From contig NZ_JACYTN010000004.1 of NCBI RefSeq assembly GCF_014841135.1, positions 228,468 through 292,467 of the forward strand: a stretch of DNA of 64,000 bases, in the 5' to 3' direction. Shown here one piece after another: positions 1 to 9,973 of this stretch. The DNA is from Paenibacillus arenosi (GTDB lineage Bacteria; Bacillota; Bacilli; Paenibacillales; Paenibacillaceae). The notes under the pieces were generated by a model, which had not been told where the DNA came from, did not search any database, and worked only from the letters and a program-made list of their open reading frames with translations. Both the position numbers and the translations under genes were made by a program. Position 1 is the first letter of the stretch. Each line of letters opens with the position of its first letter.

Positions 1-563
1 ATCGAAGGCGTATTTCCCGTACTCGCCATCGGAATATGGGATGGCTGATGCTTCGTAATATACTGACCATATACAGGCCAATCCGCATATCCAAGATAAA
101 TACCTGTCTTGCTGCCTTGAATGCGTTTACCGCCATAGCCAGCATCTTCTATCGCTTCCCAGGCGGTTTGCAAAAATAATCGCTGGTTGGGATCCATCAA
201 AGCAGCTTCCTTGGGAGATAGATTGAAAAATCCGTAATCGAACTTATCGACATCTTCCATATAGCCACCATAACTAAAGCGCACTTCTTCTTCACTTAAC
301 GGCGTGAACGCTCGAACGAACGCGAGACTATCACGCTGCCTTGACAAAGGAAGCGGACCGATGAAGTCGCGACCTTGCTCCAGGTTGTCCCAAAATTGCT
401 CGATGTTACTCGAACCAGGCATTTTTAAGGAGAGCCCAATAATCGCAATGTCCTTCGTTCCTGAAGCCTCTTGCTTCAACGTTCGAAGTAGCTGCAAAGC
501 CACTTCTTCATCCAATCGTCCCGCACCAACTTGCTCGAATATTTGGCTCGCTAGATTATTCAT
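1..563 (-). CDS. Polyketide synthase, N-terminal part (runs off the left edge)
   Basis: Only the first ~187 residues are inside the window. After a short N-terminal helix (MNNLASQIFEQ...) a ketosynthase domain begins: DIAIIGLSLKMPG, then the DPNQRLFLQTAWEAIEDAGY block that precedes the KS active site; the catalytic Cys lies beyond the edge. It condenses an extender unit onto the chain passed on by the preceding PKS. The start is the ATG at 561-563, which overlaps the end of the upstream PKS gene by 8 bases (556-563), so translation is probably coupled. The KS resembles that of the neighbour closely, which suggests duplication of modules. Downstream domains, and hence the chemistry of this module, cannot be seen. 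Confidence 0.9.
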   Translation of the reverse strand, partial: MNNLASQIFEQVGAGRLDEEVALQLLRTLKQEASGTKDIAIIGLSLKMPGSSNIEQFWDNLEQGRDFIGPLPLSRQRDSLAFVRAFTPLSEEEVRFSYGGYMEDVDKFDYGFFNLSPKEAALMDPNQRLFLQTAWEAIEDAGYGGKRIQGSKTGIYLGYADWPVYGQYITKHQPSHIPMASTGNTPS

Positions 564-3500
564 TAGTTACCTCCAGCTCATGAAATCGTCGAACCGCATC
601 CTTAATCGATAATTCGCCGCGTTTCATTCGACCAAACATATCTAGCATCACCTCGTTAAACGGGTCCTGTTGGCTAGATTCCAACCTTCGCATTGCTATT
701 TCCGGTGTTTCCGGTGCCTCTCCCTTTGAATCTAATTGGTTCAACCGCAAGTCGTTCGTCGCGGCCCTACTCGTAATAAGCGCATGCAGATGGCTAGTTA
801 TTCGTGCTACGGTTGGGTAGGAGAACAAATCCGAGATCGTGATTAGGCTTGGAAACACTTCATCGATAGCCTGATGCACTCTTGTGATGAGTATCGAATC
901 TCCTCCAATTTCGAAGAAATTCGCATGTACATCCAGTTCCTCGTATCCAAGCACCCGCTTCCATGCCCATATGACGACTCCCTCAATTTCACTGTACGTG
1001 CTGGGTACTTCATTCCATCTGGCTGTATCTACTGCTGTATGCCGATTGCCCGAAGCACGTCTTGAAGATTCCTTCTCATCGTGTGAAGAGCTCGCCAGCA
1101 GCCGTTCGTGTTGAACCTGCTCAGATTGACGGAAGGGCAGTCGATCGCCTAAAGCGAACAATCCACTTTGGTGATTCCAATAGCCTACAATTGCTTGCCG
1201 GATCGATACGTGTGCAGACATTGAGTCGGGCACATTTTCGGTTTCAGTCTTCCCATTTGCGACTGATGACTGAAGTAGCTCTTGAAAAGCTCGCACTCCT
1301 TGCTCCGCAGACATGAGACAGAACATTTCCTTGGATTCATCTGCATCGTCATCCTCAGTCACGCCAATCTGCTTCCACGCAGGCCAGTTAATGGTCAACG
1401 TTCTCAAGCCCAATCGATTGCGATAAGCTGAATATCCATCCAAATAGGCGTTCCCGGCCGTATACGGACCTGAGCCGATACCTCCTACCAGCGTTATTGC
1501 TGATGAGAACAAGACGAAGAAGTCCGGCTTATCTGCCCTTGTTAAATGATCCAATAACCAGGTACCCGTTGTCTTCGCTGCAACAATCGCTCTCAGCTCA
1601 GTTGAATGTAATTGGCTAATGACGTTCCCCTCTGCTATACCAGCGGCATGCACGACCCCTGCAATTCTTCCATATCGCTGCCTTAGCTCTGTTACAGCCT
1701 TACTTATTTGCCCTTCATCTGCCGTATCTGCACGAATGCATTCAACCTGCGCCCCCCGTGCTTCCATTTCACGAATCGCTCGTATCGCTCGAATGCTCCA
1801 TCGTTCTGTACCTTCATGCTCGATAGCAGACCACTGCTCCCGCGGAGGCAGCAGCGTTCTTCCCAGCAGCGCAAGATGAATGCTCCCCTTCGCTTCTGTG
1901 ACAAGATGTGCGGCAATAAGCAAGCCAATGCTGCCAAGCCCCCCCGTAATGACATAAACGCCATCAGCACCGACATGCACAGGTTGACTGACATGCGGCT
2001 TATCCACATGAAGCACATCCACTCGTTCTACATAACGCTGTCCATTGCGATACGATGTCCAGAATTCACTAGATTCCGCCCCAAGCTCTGACTCGATAAC
2101 ATCCGCTGCATCTGTTCCCTCGTCCAGATCGATCCAGCGTAGGCGAATATGAGGATTCTCCCAGCCAATTGCCTTGCTGAGCCCGATCATAGCCGATTGC
2201 TCTGGCAGCACCCACGCTTGATCTGCTACAACTTCGTCGGCATATTGCGACACAACTATCATGTCTAGCGGCTCGTTGCTTGAACGATGTGTTAGAGCAT
2301 GTGCTAGACGATAGAATCTATACATCGTCTGATCCAGCACTCGCTCATGCGCCTCCGCCTCTGCATGGTCTACTTCCTCGTGCTTGCGTATATAGCGTAG
2401 GTCTACGATATGAGTAAACGAGACATCTGCCATATCTAGCAGAAGCTGCTCATAATCTTGCGCCTCATCACGAATGACGTAACTGCGCGCATCCCTTCGC
2501 TCATACTGCTCGCCCATTACAACTTGGATGATGGATGCATCCGCATCTTCCCAACGACGGATTAACGATGCTGCTGTTTGATCATCATTGTGGAACAACA
2601 TGATGTTAGTCTGCTTCCCTATTGTTTGGCTGCTATTGCTTAAGGGCTCAGGGCGCCAAATGCGATGATGATAGAAACTACTTGAATGCTCCTCATCCGT
2701 GTTCTCATACCCATGCCGACGACTCAGTTGCTCGTTCACAGCAGCTGATCTATCACCATTCACCTTACGAACTGAAGATGTTTCGTCCAAACTACTATTG
2801 TCCAACTTAACCCAACAACGATAAGGATCAAATGGATACGTAGGGAAACTAATCCGCTTTCTGCGCTCTTTCCTGTACAACTGCTCCCAATTGTAGTTAG
2901 CCCCCTGCACATAAAGCTTGCCTAGTTCACCGCAGAGCTCTCGATCATTTTTATCCGACTGGACAAATGAAGCTACCATCGATGCGGTGTTGGACTGAAT
3001 CACTGTCCATTGCGAGCTATTACGATCTGCTCGTTCGATATAATCGGCGTGCAAGTAACCGTTAGGTTCAGCTTCCCGTTCATGCACAAAGGTTGCAAAG
3101 CCAATCTTGTTAAACCGTATAAGCTCCTCCAACACCTCAGCAGCATCGTTCGCTGCAATAGCAAGTCGATAGCGGTAATGACCTCTTCCCGTACTTAGGG
3201 AGAAGCAAAGATCGCCTATGTTGACCGAAGGATTTTGCTCGATAAATTGAATGCTCGACTCCACATAAGCTTTCAAGGCAGGCTCCGACTGCGCAGACAG
3301 TAGAAACAAATGATGGTGAGGCTTATCCGATTTCGCCACATGCTTCCCCTCTGGAGCCTCTTCCAAAATAACGTGGCAGTTCGTCCCGCTTATACCGAAG
3401 GAACTCACTCCGCATCTGCGCGGCGTAGGAGAACTCTCCCAATCCACCAATCTGTCATTCACATATACCGGAGAATTTGCAAAATCAATTACTCGATTCG

Positions 3501-4716
3501 GCCTGTCAAAATGCAGCGTCGGATAGATGCGCTTGTGCTTAAGAGACATCACCGCTTTTAGCAAGCCCGCAATACCGGCAGTATTATCTAAATGACCGAT
3601 GTTGCTTTTGAGCGCTCCTATCGCACAGAACTGCCGTTTCTGTGTAAATCGCCGGAATGCTCGCTCAAGCCCATTATGTTCGATTGGATCTCCGAGCTTC
3701 GTTCCTGTTCCATGTGTCTCGATGTAGCCAATCGTCTCTGGGTCAATACCTGCTCGCTTCCATGCATCAACGATGACAGCCTCTTGCGCTTCTGCATTCG
3801 GTGCCGTAATACCAGCAGAACCGCCCCCGTCTTGGCTCATCGCGCTCGACTTGATAACCGCGTAAATATGATCGCGAGCTTCCCGCGCTTGATCAAGCGA
3901 CTTTATCACCATCGCTACGACGCCTTCTCCTGTTCCGGTACCATCGGCATCATTATCGAATGACCGCGCTCGGGAAGTTGATGATTCGATTCCAACCTCA
4001 TACTCCCGCACGGGTATCAAATGAAGTTGAATGCCGCCTACGATCGCCGCGTCGCACTCCCCGTTGTGAATGGCCTGACAAGCCAAATGGACAGCAACTA
4101 GAGAGGAGGAACATGTGGTATCCACTAACAAGCTTGGGCCCCTTAAATCCATCAAATAAGATAATCGACTGGCGATGATCGGTCGCACATTCCCAGTCAT
4201 AGATAGCGATACAGCTTCTGGCTCTACTTGGCGAATTAGCTGCAAATAGTCCGGATCCGATCCGTAGCCAACGTATACACCTGTCCGGCTGCCTGCAAGT
4301 TTCCCACCACTATAGCCAGCATCTTCAATGGCTTTCCATGCCGTTTGTAGAAATAGCCGTTGATTCGGATCGAGCAAGCTTGCTTCCTTCGGAGACAACT
4401 TGAAGAAGGGGTAATCAAACTTGTCGATATCCGTTAGGTAAGCAGCCTCGCCATAGGCGACCTCCTCAGGATTCATACCCATTCGCTTGAAGTACAAGTC
4501 CGTGTCCTGCTTACGCGACTGTGGGAGCGGCCTGACACAATCCCTTCCCATCTCCAAATTGCTTGCGAATTGATCCACGGTATCCGCTAGCGGCAGCTTC
4601 AATGCAATTCCGATAATGGCGATATCCTGATTGGCATTCGAAGTCTGATCAAAGGAAACATCATCTTCAGGTACAGCAACAGACTTACGGTTCAACTTGA
4701 TTGATTGAAAATCCAC
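556..4716 (-). CDS. Trans-AT type I PKS module: KS-KR-ACP
   Basis: Extends the chain by one ketide unit and reduces the beta-keto group to a hydroxyl. Domains in order: KS (about residues 30-455) with active-site Cys in VDTTCSSS (about residue 202), His in ETHGTGT and His in KSNIGHLDN; a linker of ~300 residues; a KR (about 890-1160) with the nucleotide loop GGLGSIG and the S...Y...N catalytic pattern around SGPYTAGNAYLD; and a carrier domain with GGDSI (about 1255-1330). There is no acyltransferase domain, and the gene just upstream encodes a free-standing AT, so this is a trans-AT module. A GTG at 4716 sits 8 bases after GGAGG and is preferred over the in-frame ATG at 4731, which overlaps that ribosome binding site. 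It lies between the AT gene and a further PKS in one minus-strand operon. Confidence 0.9.
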   Translation of the reverse strand: MDFQSIKLNRKSVAVPEDDVSFDQTSNANQDIAIIGIALKLPLADTVDQFASNLEMGRDCVRPLPQSRKQDTDLYFKRMGMNPEEVAYGEAAYLTDIDKFDYPFFKLSPKEASLLDPNQRLFLQTAWKAIEDAGYSGGKLAGSRTGVYVGYGSDPDYLQLIRQVEPEAVSLSMTGNVRPIIASRLSYLMDLRGPSLLVDTTCSSSLVAVHLACQAIHNGECDAAIVGGIQLHLIPVREYEVGIESSTSRARSFDNDADGTGTGEGVVAMVIKSLDQAREARDHIYAVIKSSAMSQDGGGSAGITAPNAEAQEAVIVDAWKRAGIDPETIGYIETHGTGTKLGDPIEHNGLERAFRRFTQKRQFCAIGALKSNIGHLDNTAGIAGLLKAVMSLKHKRIYPTLHFDRPNRVIDFANSPVYVNDRLVDWESSPTPRRCGVSSFGISGTNCHVILEEAPEGKHVAKSDKPHHHLFLLSAQSEPALKAYVESSIQFIEQNPSVNIGDLCFSLSTGRGHYRYRLAIAANDAAEVLEELIRFNKIGFATFVHEREAEPNGYLHADYIERADRNSSQWTVIQSNTASMVASFVQSDKNDRELCGELGKLYVQGANYNWEQLYRKERRKRISFPTYPFDPYRCWVKLDNSSLDETSSVRKVNGDRSAAVNEQLSRRHGYENTDEEHSSSFYHHRIWRPEPLSNSSQTIGKQTNIMLFHNDDQTAASLIRRWEDADASIIQVVMGEQYERRDARSYVIRDEAQDYEQLLLDMADVSFTHIVDLRYIRKHEEVDHAEAEAHERVLDQTMYRFYRLAHALTHRSSNEPLDMIVVSQYADEVVADQAWVLPEQSAMIGLSKAIGWENPHIRLRWIDLDEGTDAADVIESELGAESSEFWTSYRNGQRYVERVDVLHVDKPHVSQPVHVGADGVYVITGGLGSIGLLIAAHLVTEAKGSIHLALLGRTLLPPREQWSAIEHEGTERWSIRAIRAIREMEARGAQVECIRADTADEGQISKAVTELRQRYGRIAGVVHAAGIAEGNVISQLHSTELRAIVAAKTTGTWLLDHLTRADKPDFFVLFSSAITLVGGIGSGPYTAGNAYLDGYSAYRNRLGLRTLTINWPAWKQIGVTEDDDADESKEMFCLMSAEQGVRAFQELLQSSVANGKTETENVPDSMSAHVSIRQAIVGYWNHQSGLFALGDRLPFRQSEQVQHERLLASSSHDEKESSRRASGNRHTAVDTARWNEVPSTYSEIEGVVIWAWKRVLGYEELDVHANFFEIGGDSILITRVHQAIDEVFPSLITISDLFSYPTVARITSHLHALITSRAATNDLRLNQLDSKGEAPETPEIAMRRLESSQQDPFNEVMLDMFGRMKRGELSIKDAVRRFHELEVTNE

Positions 4717-4766
4717 CTTGATCACCTCCATACATCATCAAGCATTCACCATATTCAACAAAGCTC

Positions 4767-6053
4767 CTACACATGCAACTGCTCTGGATGATCAAGCATG
4801 TTAGAAAATAACGATGTTGTCCCCGTCTGCTTCAAAATATGAACCAATCGTTCTCGCTGCTCCTGTTCAGGCACTCTCTTCGTTATGAACATTTGCTTCA
4901 GTAATTCTAGCGCTTCTCTCATTTGAGCTTCCGTTGGCGGAGCCCCTGTTTCATCTAATTGCTCTTGCAATCGCTGTACTTGCTTGTACGGTGCCACAAA
5001 GCCCTGTTCATATTCATTTAAATCCCAATTGCGGTTCCTCGTGCATACAGCAGCTGCCAGACATTTGGTCACAACATTATTGGCCACTAGTCGACGAGCC
5101 TGCTCCAACAGCTCTGGTGCCAGTTCCTGCCGCAGTAGATCAAGCTCCGCTACTTTTTCGTAGGGATAGCATACAATCGACTTGGCATCTGTTTTCATAA
5201 ATTGTGTCAACACCCGCTTCGCCCCAAGTTCAACCGCTAAGGAAACCCCACCATCGCACAATTCCTGCATCGTCAAATCCCAACGCACAGGAGCCGTAAG
5301 TTGCTGTGTTAGGCAGCTTGTGATCTGCGCTGGCGATTCGTAGGGCTTGCCTGTAACGTTCGCGACAACTGGCCATTCGAACGAACCATATGTGCAGGTA
5401 TCAAGCTCCTCTCTAAACTTTGCAGCAGCCGAGTGCATCAACGGACTATGAAAGGGAGCACTCACTTTTAGAAACGAGATGCGGGCTCCGTCAGACTCCA
5501 ATGTACGAGCTGCTTCTTCAACGGCCAGACGATGCCCCGAAATGACCAACTGCTCCGATGAATTGTAATTAGAGACGACGACCATTCGTTCATCCGAACT
5601 TGACGCCTGCGCACACACTGCTTCTATGCGTTCCCGACTGCTGCCAATAACGGCGCACATCGCACCAGCCTCTTCAGCAGCAGCTTCCTGCATCAATTGT
5701 CCTCGGCGCCGAACTAACCTCAACGCATCAGGGAATGATAGGACTCCTGCACAAGTTAGTGCCGAGAACTCGCCCAAGCTATGACCCGCCGCATAAGTAG
5801 GAATTACACCAATCTCCTCCATATACACTCGATACGCAGCAACACTTACCGTAAGCAGTGCAGGCTGCGCGTACTCCGTTCGAGTTAACTCCTCCGGGCT
5901 TCCTGCGGCGATTATTTGCTGCAGATCGAACCCCAATACCTCATTCGCCTCTTCAAATACGGATCTTGCCGTTGCCGAGCGTTCAAGCAGTTCTTTGCCC
6001 ATCCCGACATATTGCGAGCCTTGACCTGGAAATAGAAGCGCAAGCTTTCTCAT
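4767..6053 (-). CDS. Free-standing malonyl-CoA:ACP acyltransferase (trans-AT)
   Basis: Loads malonyl units onto the carrier domains of the AT-less PKS modules nearby. FabD/PksC-like fold: GQGSQYVGMG at the N-terminus, catalytic Ser in GHSLGEFSAL (about residue 92), the conserved Arg-containing stretch after QLMQEAA, and FHSPLMHSAA with the catalytic His (about 201). The AT core ends near residue 290; the last ~135 residues are a helical, charged C-terminal extension of unclear role. That makes the protein 428 aa where simple FabD proteins have ~310. Start ATG is preceded by AAAGGAGT. It lies 35 bases after the NRPS gene and 51 before the PKS gene. A housekeeping FabD is unlikely given this context. 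Confidence 0.9.
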   Translation of the reverse strand: MRKLALLFPGQGSQYVGMGKELLERSATARSVFEEANEVLGFDLQQIIAAGSPEELTRTEYAQPALLTVSVAAYRVYMEEIGVIPTYAAGHSLGEFSALTCAGVLSFPDALRLVRRRGQLMQEAAAEEAGAMCAVIGSSRERIEAVCAQASSSDERMVVVSNYNSSEQLVISGHRLAVEEAARTLESDGARISFLKVSAPFHSPLMHSAAAKFREELDTCTYGSFEWPVVANVTGKPYESPAQITSCLTQQLTAPVRWDLTMQELCDGGVSLAVELGAKRVLTQFMKTDAKSIVCYPYEKVAELDLLRQELAPELLEQARRLVANNVVTKCLAAAVCTRNRNWDLNEYEQGFVAPYKQVQRLQEQLDETGAPPTEAQMREALELLKQMFITKRVPEQEQRERLVHILKQTGTTSLFSNMLDHPEQLHV

Positions 6054-6088
6054 TCACGTACTCCTTTCACGATATTCCTTTCACGACA

Positions 6089-9000
6089 TCACGACATGAC
6101 ATGACTCGCCGCCAATTGACGCAGCAGATCAACATAGCCGTTAGCCAGCATTTGAATGGCTTCTTTCTTCATTCGCTTGTCGTTGAATTTGATCGATATA
6201 GATAGTTGCTCTTCATCCTGATCGTCTATCCCCCAAGCCATATCGTAAGACTCTAACAAGGTCGAATCGATCTCGATGTCCTGCTGAAGGTAGACGAGCG
6301 GCAATATTTCATCCTCCGCCTTCTTCAACTGCTCGGATGCAATTGAACGAATTGCATAATGACCTACCGTACCGCTAACTTGTACTTGGTGTACATCGTG
6401 AAACAGCTCTTCAAACCCACTAATTTTCCCCATGTCAATCGACAGGGAGATTACCCGCTCCCCACCATCTTGCAAGCATTGAATGGAGGCATGAGGCTTC
6501 TCATTCCACTCGCTGAACAGATACATAACGATTCCTGCAAGAACATCAAACGATGACACCCGCGCATCCTCGGCTATCGCAATGACTTGTTCACGGAGAT
6601 TGGATTGAAGGTGGAAACGGACAATTCCTACCCCAGTACCATGCCATTGACGATGGAACATATCTGCTGGCAGCTGTTGATATTCGATACGCCAAGCATC
6701 ATCATCATGTTCACTACCCGATTGCCTTTCGTCTATCCATTTCGCTAATCTAGCGACCGTCGAATACGTGAACAAATCTACGATCTCGATTCCCCATGCG
6801 TACTCTTTCTCCAGCTTGGCATGCAATTGCATAAGCAAGATGGAATTGCCACCTAGGTCAAAGAAATGATCATGCAGTCCGACATGCTCCAGCTTCAGCA
6901 CTTCTTGCCATACGCGACGAATGTTCTGCTCTGTCTCACTGGCATCGTGATCCGTCATCGAATTGCCTGCATGCTCATTAGGCAACCGCATAGAAACTTG
7001 CAATAAAGCTTTACGATCCAACTTGTTGTTCGATGTCGTCGGGATGTTCTCAATATGATAGAACGAAGCAGGAATCATAAAGGCTGGTAAACTTAGTGCC
7101 AGTGCCTCACGCAGCTCATTAGCGGTAATCGTCTCATTCGTCTTCACATAAGCAGCCAGCGACTTCATGCCATGTTCATCTTGATGTGCAAGTACAACTG
7201 CCCCGTCCACCGCTGGATGGGTCAGCAGACGATGCTCGATATCACCTAGCTCCACACGATAACCACGAATTTTCACTTGATGATCATTTCTGCCTACATA
7301 CTGCAAGCTTCCATCCGACATCCACATCCCTACATCCCCGGTACGATACATGCGCTCATCCGCGTAGAATGGATCTACAGCAAAGTAGCGAGCGGTCAGT
7401 TCAGCTCTGTTCAAGTAGCCACGAGTTACACCCGCTCCAGCAATACATATTTCCCCAGGTACACCAATCGGCACAGGATGCCCGTAACGATCAAGCACAT
7501 ACACACGGTAATTGAGTATCGGTTTGCCTATCGGAATGCTTCCCCGGGCTAAATCAACAGACGAATACCGATGATAGGTCGCGCATACCGTTGCTTCTGT
7601 AGGACCATACGTGTTGTAAATATTCGCTTTGCCTGACAAAGACGATATATATTCGGGCTTCAATACGTCTCCACCACTAATAAAGGTTTTGACGCTATCC
7701 ATGCCTTCCCGCGTATTTAGCTCATTCAGCAGCAACGGAGAGACGGAAATGAGCGTAATTTGATGGTTATCGATCAGTTGAATCAGCTTAGGAATGTCAA
7801 TAACATCCATCTTGTTAGCTATCACAACATGACCGCCTGCGAGCAATACCGGATACGCTTCCTCGACGAATTGATCAAAGGAAAACGAAGCTTGCATCAA
7901 ACATATATCGTTCTCGGTCAATTGAAACTCGTGTTGAAAGGCGTCCACATAAACTAGCACATTGCGATGCTCGACAACGACCCCTTTCGGCGTACCAGTC
8001 GTACCCGATGTATAGAGAATGTAAGCCGCGTCTCCCGACTTGTTCTTATGAGGGAGGTTGCTCTCTTCATTTCTCTGCTGCATCGATGACTGAGCACGAT
8101 CATCGCTATGTCCATGTACATTTACAATCGTCCCGGTAAATGTAATAGAGTCCGGCAGCCGATCATCTGCAGCGACTAACTTCGTTGCTTGGCAATCTTC
8201 CAATATCTGATTGATCCGACCTGGTGCATACTCATAGTCGATAGGGACATAAGCTGCCCCCGTCTTTAGCACAGCCAATAAAGCAACAATGAGCTGCTCT
8301 GAGCGTTCAAGCCAGATGGCAATAGGTTCATCAACACATACACCAAGATCGCTCAGTCGGTGTGCAAGACGGTTCGCTGCCACATTTATTTCGGCAAATG
8401 TATAGCTCCGTTCCCCGCATCTAATGGCGATGCGATCAGGAAATTGTGCCACTATACGCTCAAACCGAGCCTGCACAATGTCAGCTTCTTCATACTCCGT
8501 GCTACTTGCAGACGCTGGTTTGGAGTTGAACGTATGCAGCAACTGTTCTCGCTCTTGTCCATTCAAGAGCCCAATCTCGCTTATAAGCAGCTCACTATTC
8601 TCACAAATCTGCTCTACGATTCGCTTATAGTGACCAGCTAGCCGCTCTACCATAGCCGCTGAGAAGCAGCTCGCATCATAAGCAAACTCCAACTCCATTT
8701 CCCCAGTACCAAGCATTTGCACACCAATTGTCATCCCGTAGTGTGTCGACTCTTCCATTGCGTAATGCTCGATTTGCAAAGCTCCCGTTTGCCCGATACT
8801 CGTATCTAGCGGATAATTTTCAATAACCATAATCGTGTTAAACAATGGCTCGTAATGATCCGCACCACTATAGGCATGAATATCGACTAGCGGTGTTAGC
8901 TCCGCATCTACTCTTCGCCTAACTTGTTCATCGACCGCTTTAACGACTTGACTGGCCAGCTCATCGGACTGCCAACGCATCCGAAGTGGAATCGTATTTA

Positions 9001-9937
9001 TAAACAACCCGATCATCTCTTCCACACCAGCAAGTTCCGGGGGCCTGCCCGACACTGTTGTACCAAACAGCACATCTTCGGTTTGACAGTAGCGTCCGAG
9101 CAGCAAGCCCCAAGTGGTGTACAAGAGCGCGGCCAAGGTCACTTTATGTTGCTGTGCATATTGATGCATTTGTTGGGCCGTCTTGACAGAGACATCTAAC
9201 TTATAGCGGGAGCCACTATGGCCAGTTCCGTCCCTATCATCTCGATCAAATAGCAGTTCTGACGGTTCTACTAATCGAGTCCGCTCTTGCCAATCAGCCA
9301 GCTCTTGCTCCCAATATTGCCGTTGTACCCCTTTGTCTTGACGCTGTTGCAGCTGTACATAGTGCTTAAATGGGGTTTTGATAGATTCGCTGTTGAACAG
9401 TACATCTGTTCCGTCACAGAACGCTTGATAAGCTTGCATAAACGCTTTGAGCAATATTCCGTTGCTCCAACCGTCGAATAAAATATGATGCCACGTTATT
9501 ATCGTTTCGCTTGTTTCACTATCCAGCAAGCATAGTCCAATTCGAAGCGGTGAAACTCCAATGTCCAGCTCCTGATGACGATCTTTCTCTTTCAGCTCGG
9601 CAACAAGAGTCTCCGCATATGCTCTCGGATGAGAGGAGAAATCATGCACCTCAATCGGTATTTCCTTCTCTTTCAAAACGATTTGAACAGGCTTCTCCAG
9701 CTTCTCCCACCGATAGATCGTCCGCAGCACATCGTTGGCGCGAGCAACTGCTTGCCATGCCTTCTTGTATCGTTCAACCGAACAATTGCCTACTAGGCGC
9801 ATCGAAAATTGCTGCGTGTAATGCCCCTTGTCTTTGTCGCTTCGATAATGGAACAGCAGACCTTCTTGCATCGGCGTCAACGCAATAATATCCTCGACAT
9901 TTTCTCTATCCAATAGATTGGACTTCGTCTCTCCCAT
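6089..9937 (-). CDS. NRPS module C-A-PCP with a half condensation domain at the C-terminus; Lys-like pocket
   Basis: Adds one amino acid to the chain. Condensation domain (about 15-450) with HHILFDGWSNG; adenylation domain (about 480-975) with YILYTSGTTGTPKG, NTYGPTEATVC and a TSNNKLDRKAL end motif; PCP (about 1005-1075) with LGGNSILL. The pocket residues, lined up by eye with GrsA, read D-Q-E-S-I-G-T-V-C-(K), close to the Lys code of bacitracin synthetase (DAESIGSVCK). Lys or a related basic residue is an inference. The last ~200 residues resemble only the C-terminal lobe of a condensation domain and lack HHxxxDG. The ATG at 9937 follows AGAGG by 10 bases and is preferred to the one at 9955. 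Substrate donor: probably the acyl-D-Asn module at 14410-18954. Confidence 0.88.
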   Translation of the reverse strand: MGETKSNLLDRENVEDIIALTPMQEGLLFHYRSDKDKGHYTQQFSMRLVGNCSVERYKKAWQAVARANDVLRTIYRWEKLEKPVQIVLKEKEIPIEVHDFSSHPRAYAETLVAELKEKDRHQELDIGVSPLRIGLCLLDSETSETIITWHHILFDGWSNGILLKAFMQAYQAFCDGTDVLFNSESIKTPFKHYVQLQQRQDKGVQRQYWEQELADWQERTRLVEPSELLFDRDDRDGTGHSGSRYKLDVSVKTAQQMHQYAQQHKVTLAALLYTTWGLLLGRYCQTEDVLFGTTVSGRPPELAGVEEMIGLFINTIPLRMRWQSDELASQVVKAVDEQVRRRVDAELTPLVDIHAYSGADHYEPLFNTIMVIENYPLDTSIGQTGALQIEHYAMEESTHYGMTIGVQMLGTGEMELEFAYDASCFSAAMVERLAGHYKRIVEQICENSELLISEIGLLNGQEREQLLHTFNSKPASASSTEYEEADIVQARFERIVAQFPDRIAIRCGERSYTFAEINVAANRLAHRLSDLGVCVDEPIAIWLERSEQLIVALLAVLKTGAAYVPIDYEYAPGRINQILEDCQATKLVAADDRLPDSITFTGTIVNVHGHSDDRAQSSMQQRNEESNLPHKNKSGDAAYILYTSGTTGTPKGVVVEHRNVLVYVDAFQHEFQLTENDICLMQASFSFDQFVEEAYPVLLAGGHVVIANKMDVIDIPKLIQLIDNHQITLISVSPLLLNELNTREGMDSVKTFISGGDVLKPEYISSLSGKANIYNTYGPTEATVCATYHRYSSVDLARGSIPIGKPILNYRVYVLDRYGHPVPIGVPGEICIAGAGVTRGYLNRAELTARYFAVDPFYADERMYRTGDVGMWMSDGSLQYVGRNDHQVKIRGYRVELGDIEHRLLTHPAVDGAVVLAHQDEHGMKSLAAYVKTNETITANELREALALSLPAFMIPASFYHIENIPTTSNNKLDRKALLQVSMRLPNEHAGNSMTDHDASETEQNIRRVWQEVLKLEHVGLHDHFFDLGGNSILLMQLHAKLEKEYAWGIEIVDLFTYSTVARLAKWIDERQSGSEHDDDAWRIEYQQLPADMFHRQWHGTGVGIVRFHLQSNLREQVIAIAEDARVSSFDVLAGIVMYLFSEWNEKPHASIQCLQDGGERVISLSIDMGKISGFEELFHDVHQVQVSGTVGHYAIRSIASEQLKKAEDEILPLVYLQQDIEIDSTLLESYDMAWGIDDQDEEQLSISIKFNDKRMKKEAIQMLANGYVDLLRQLAASHVMS

Positions 9938-9973
9938 ACAACCACATCCTCTCATGCTGGACCATTTACTCGT

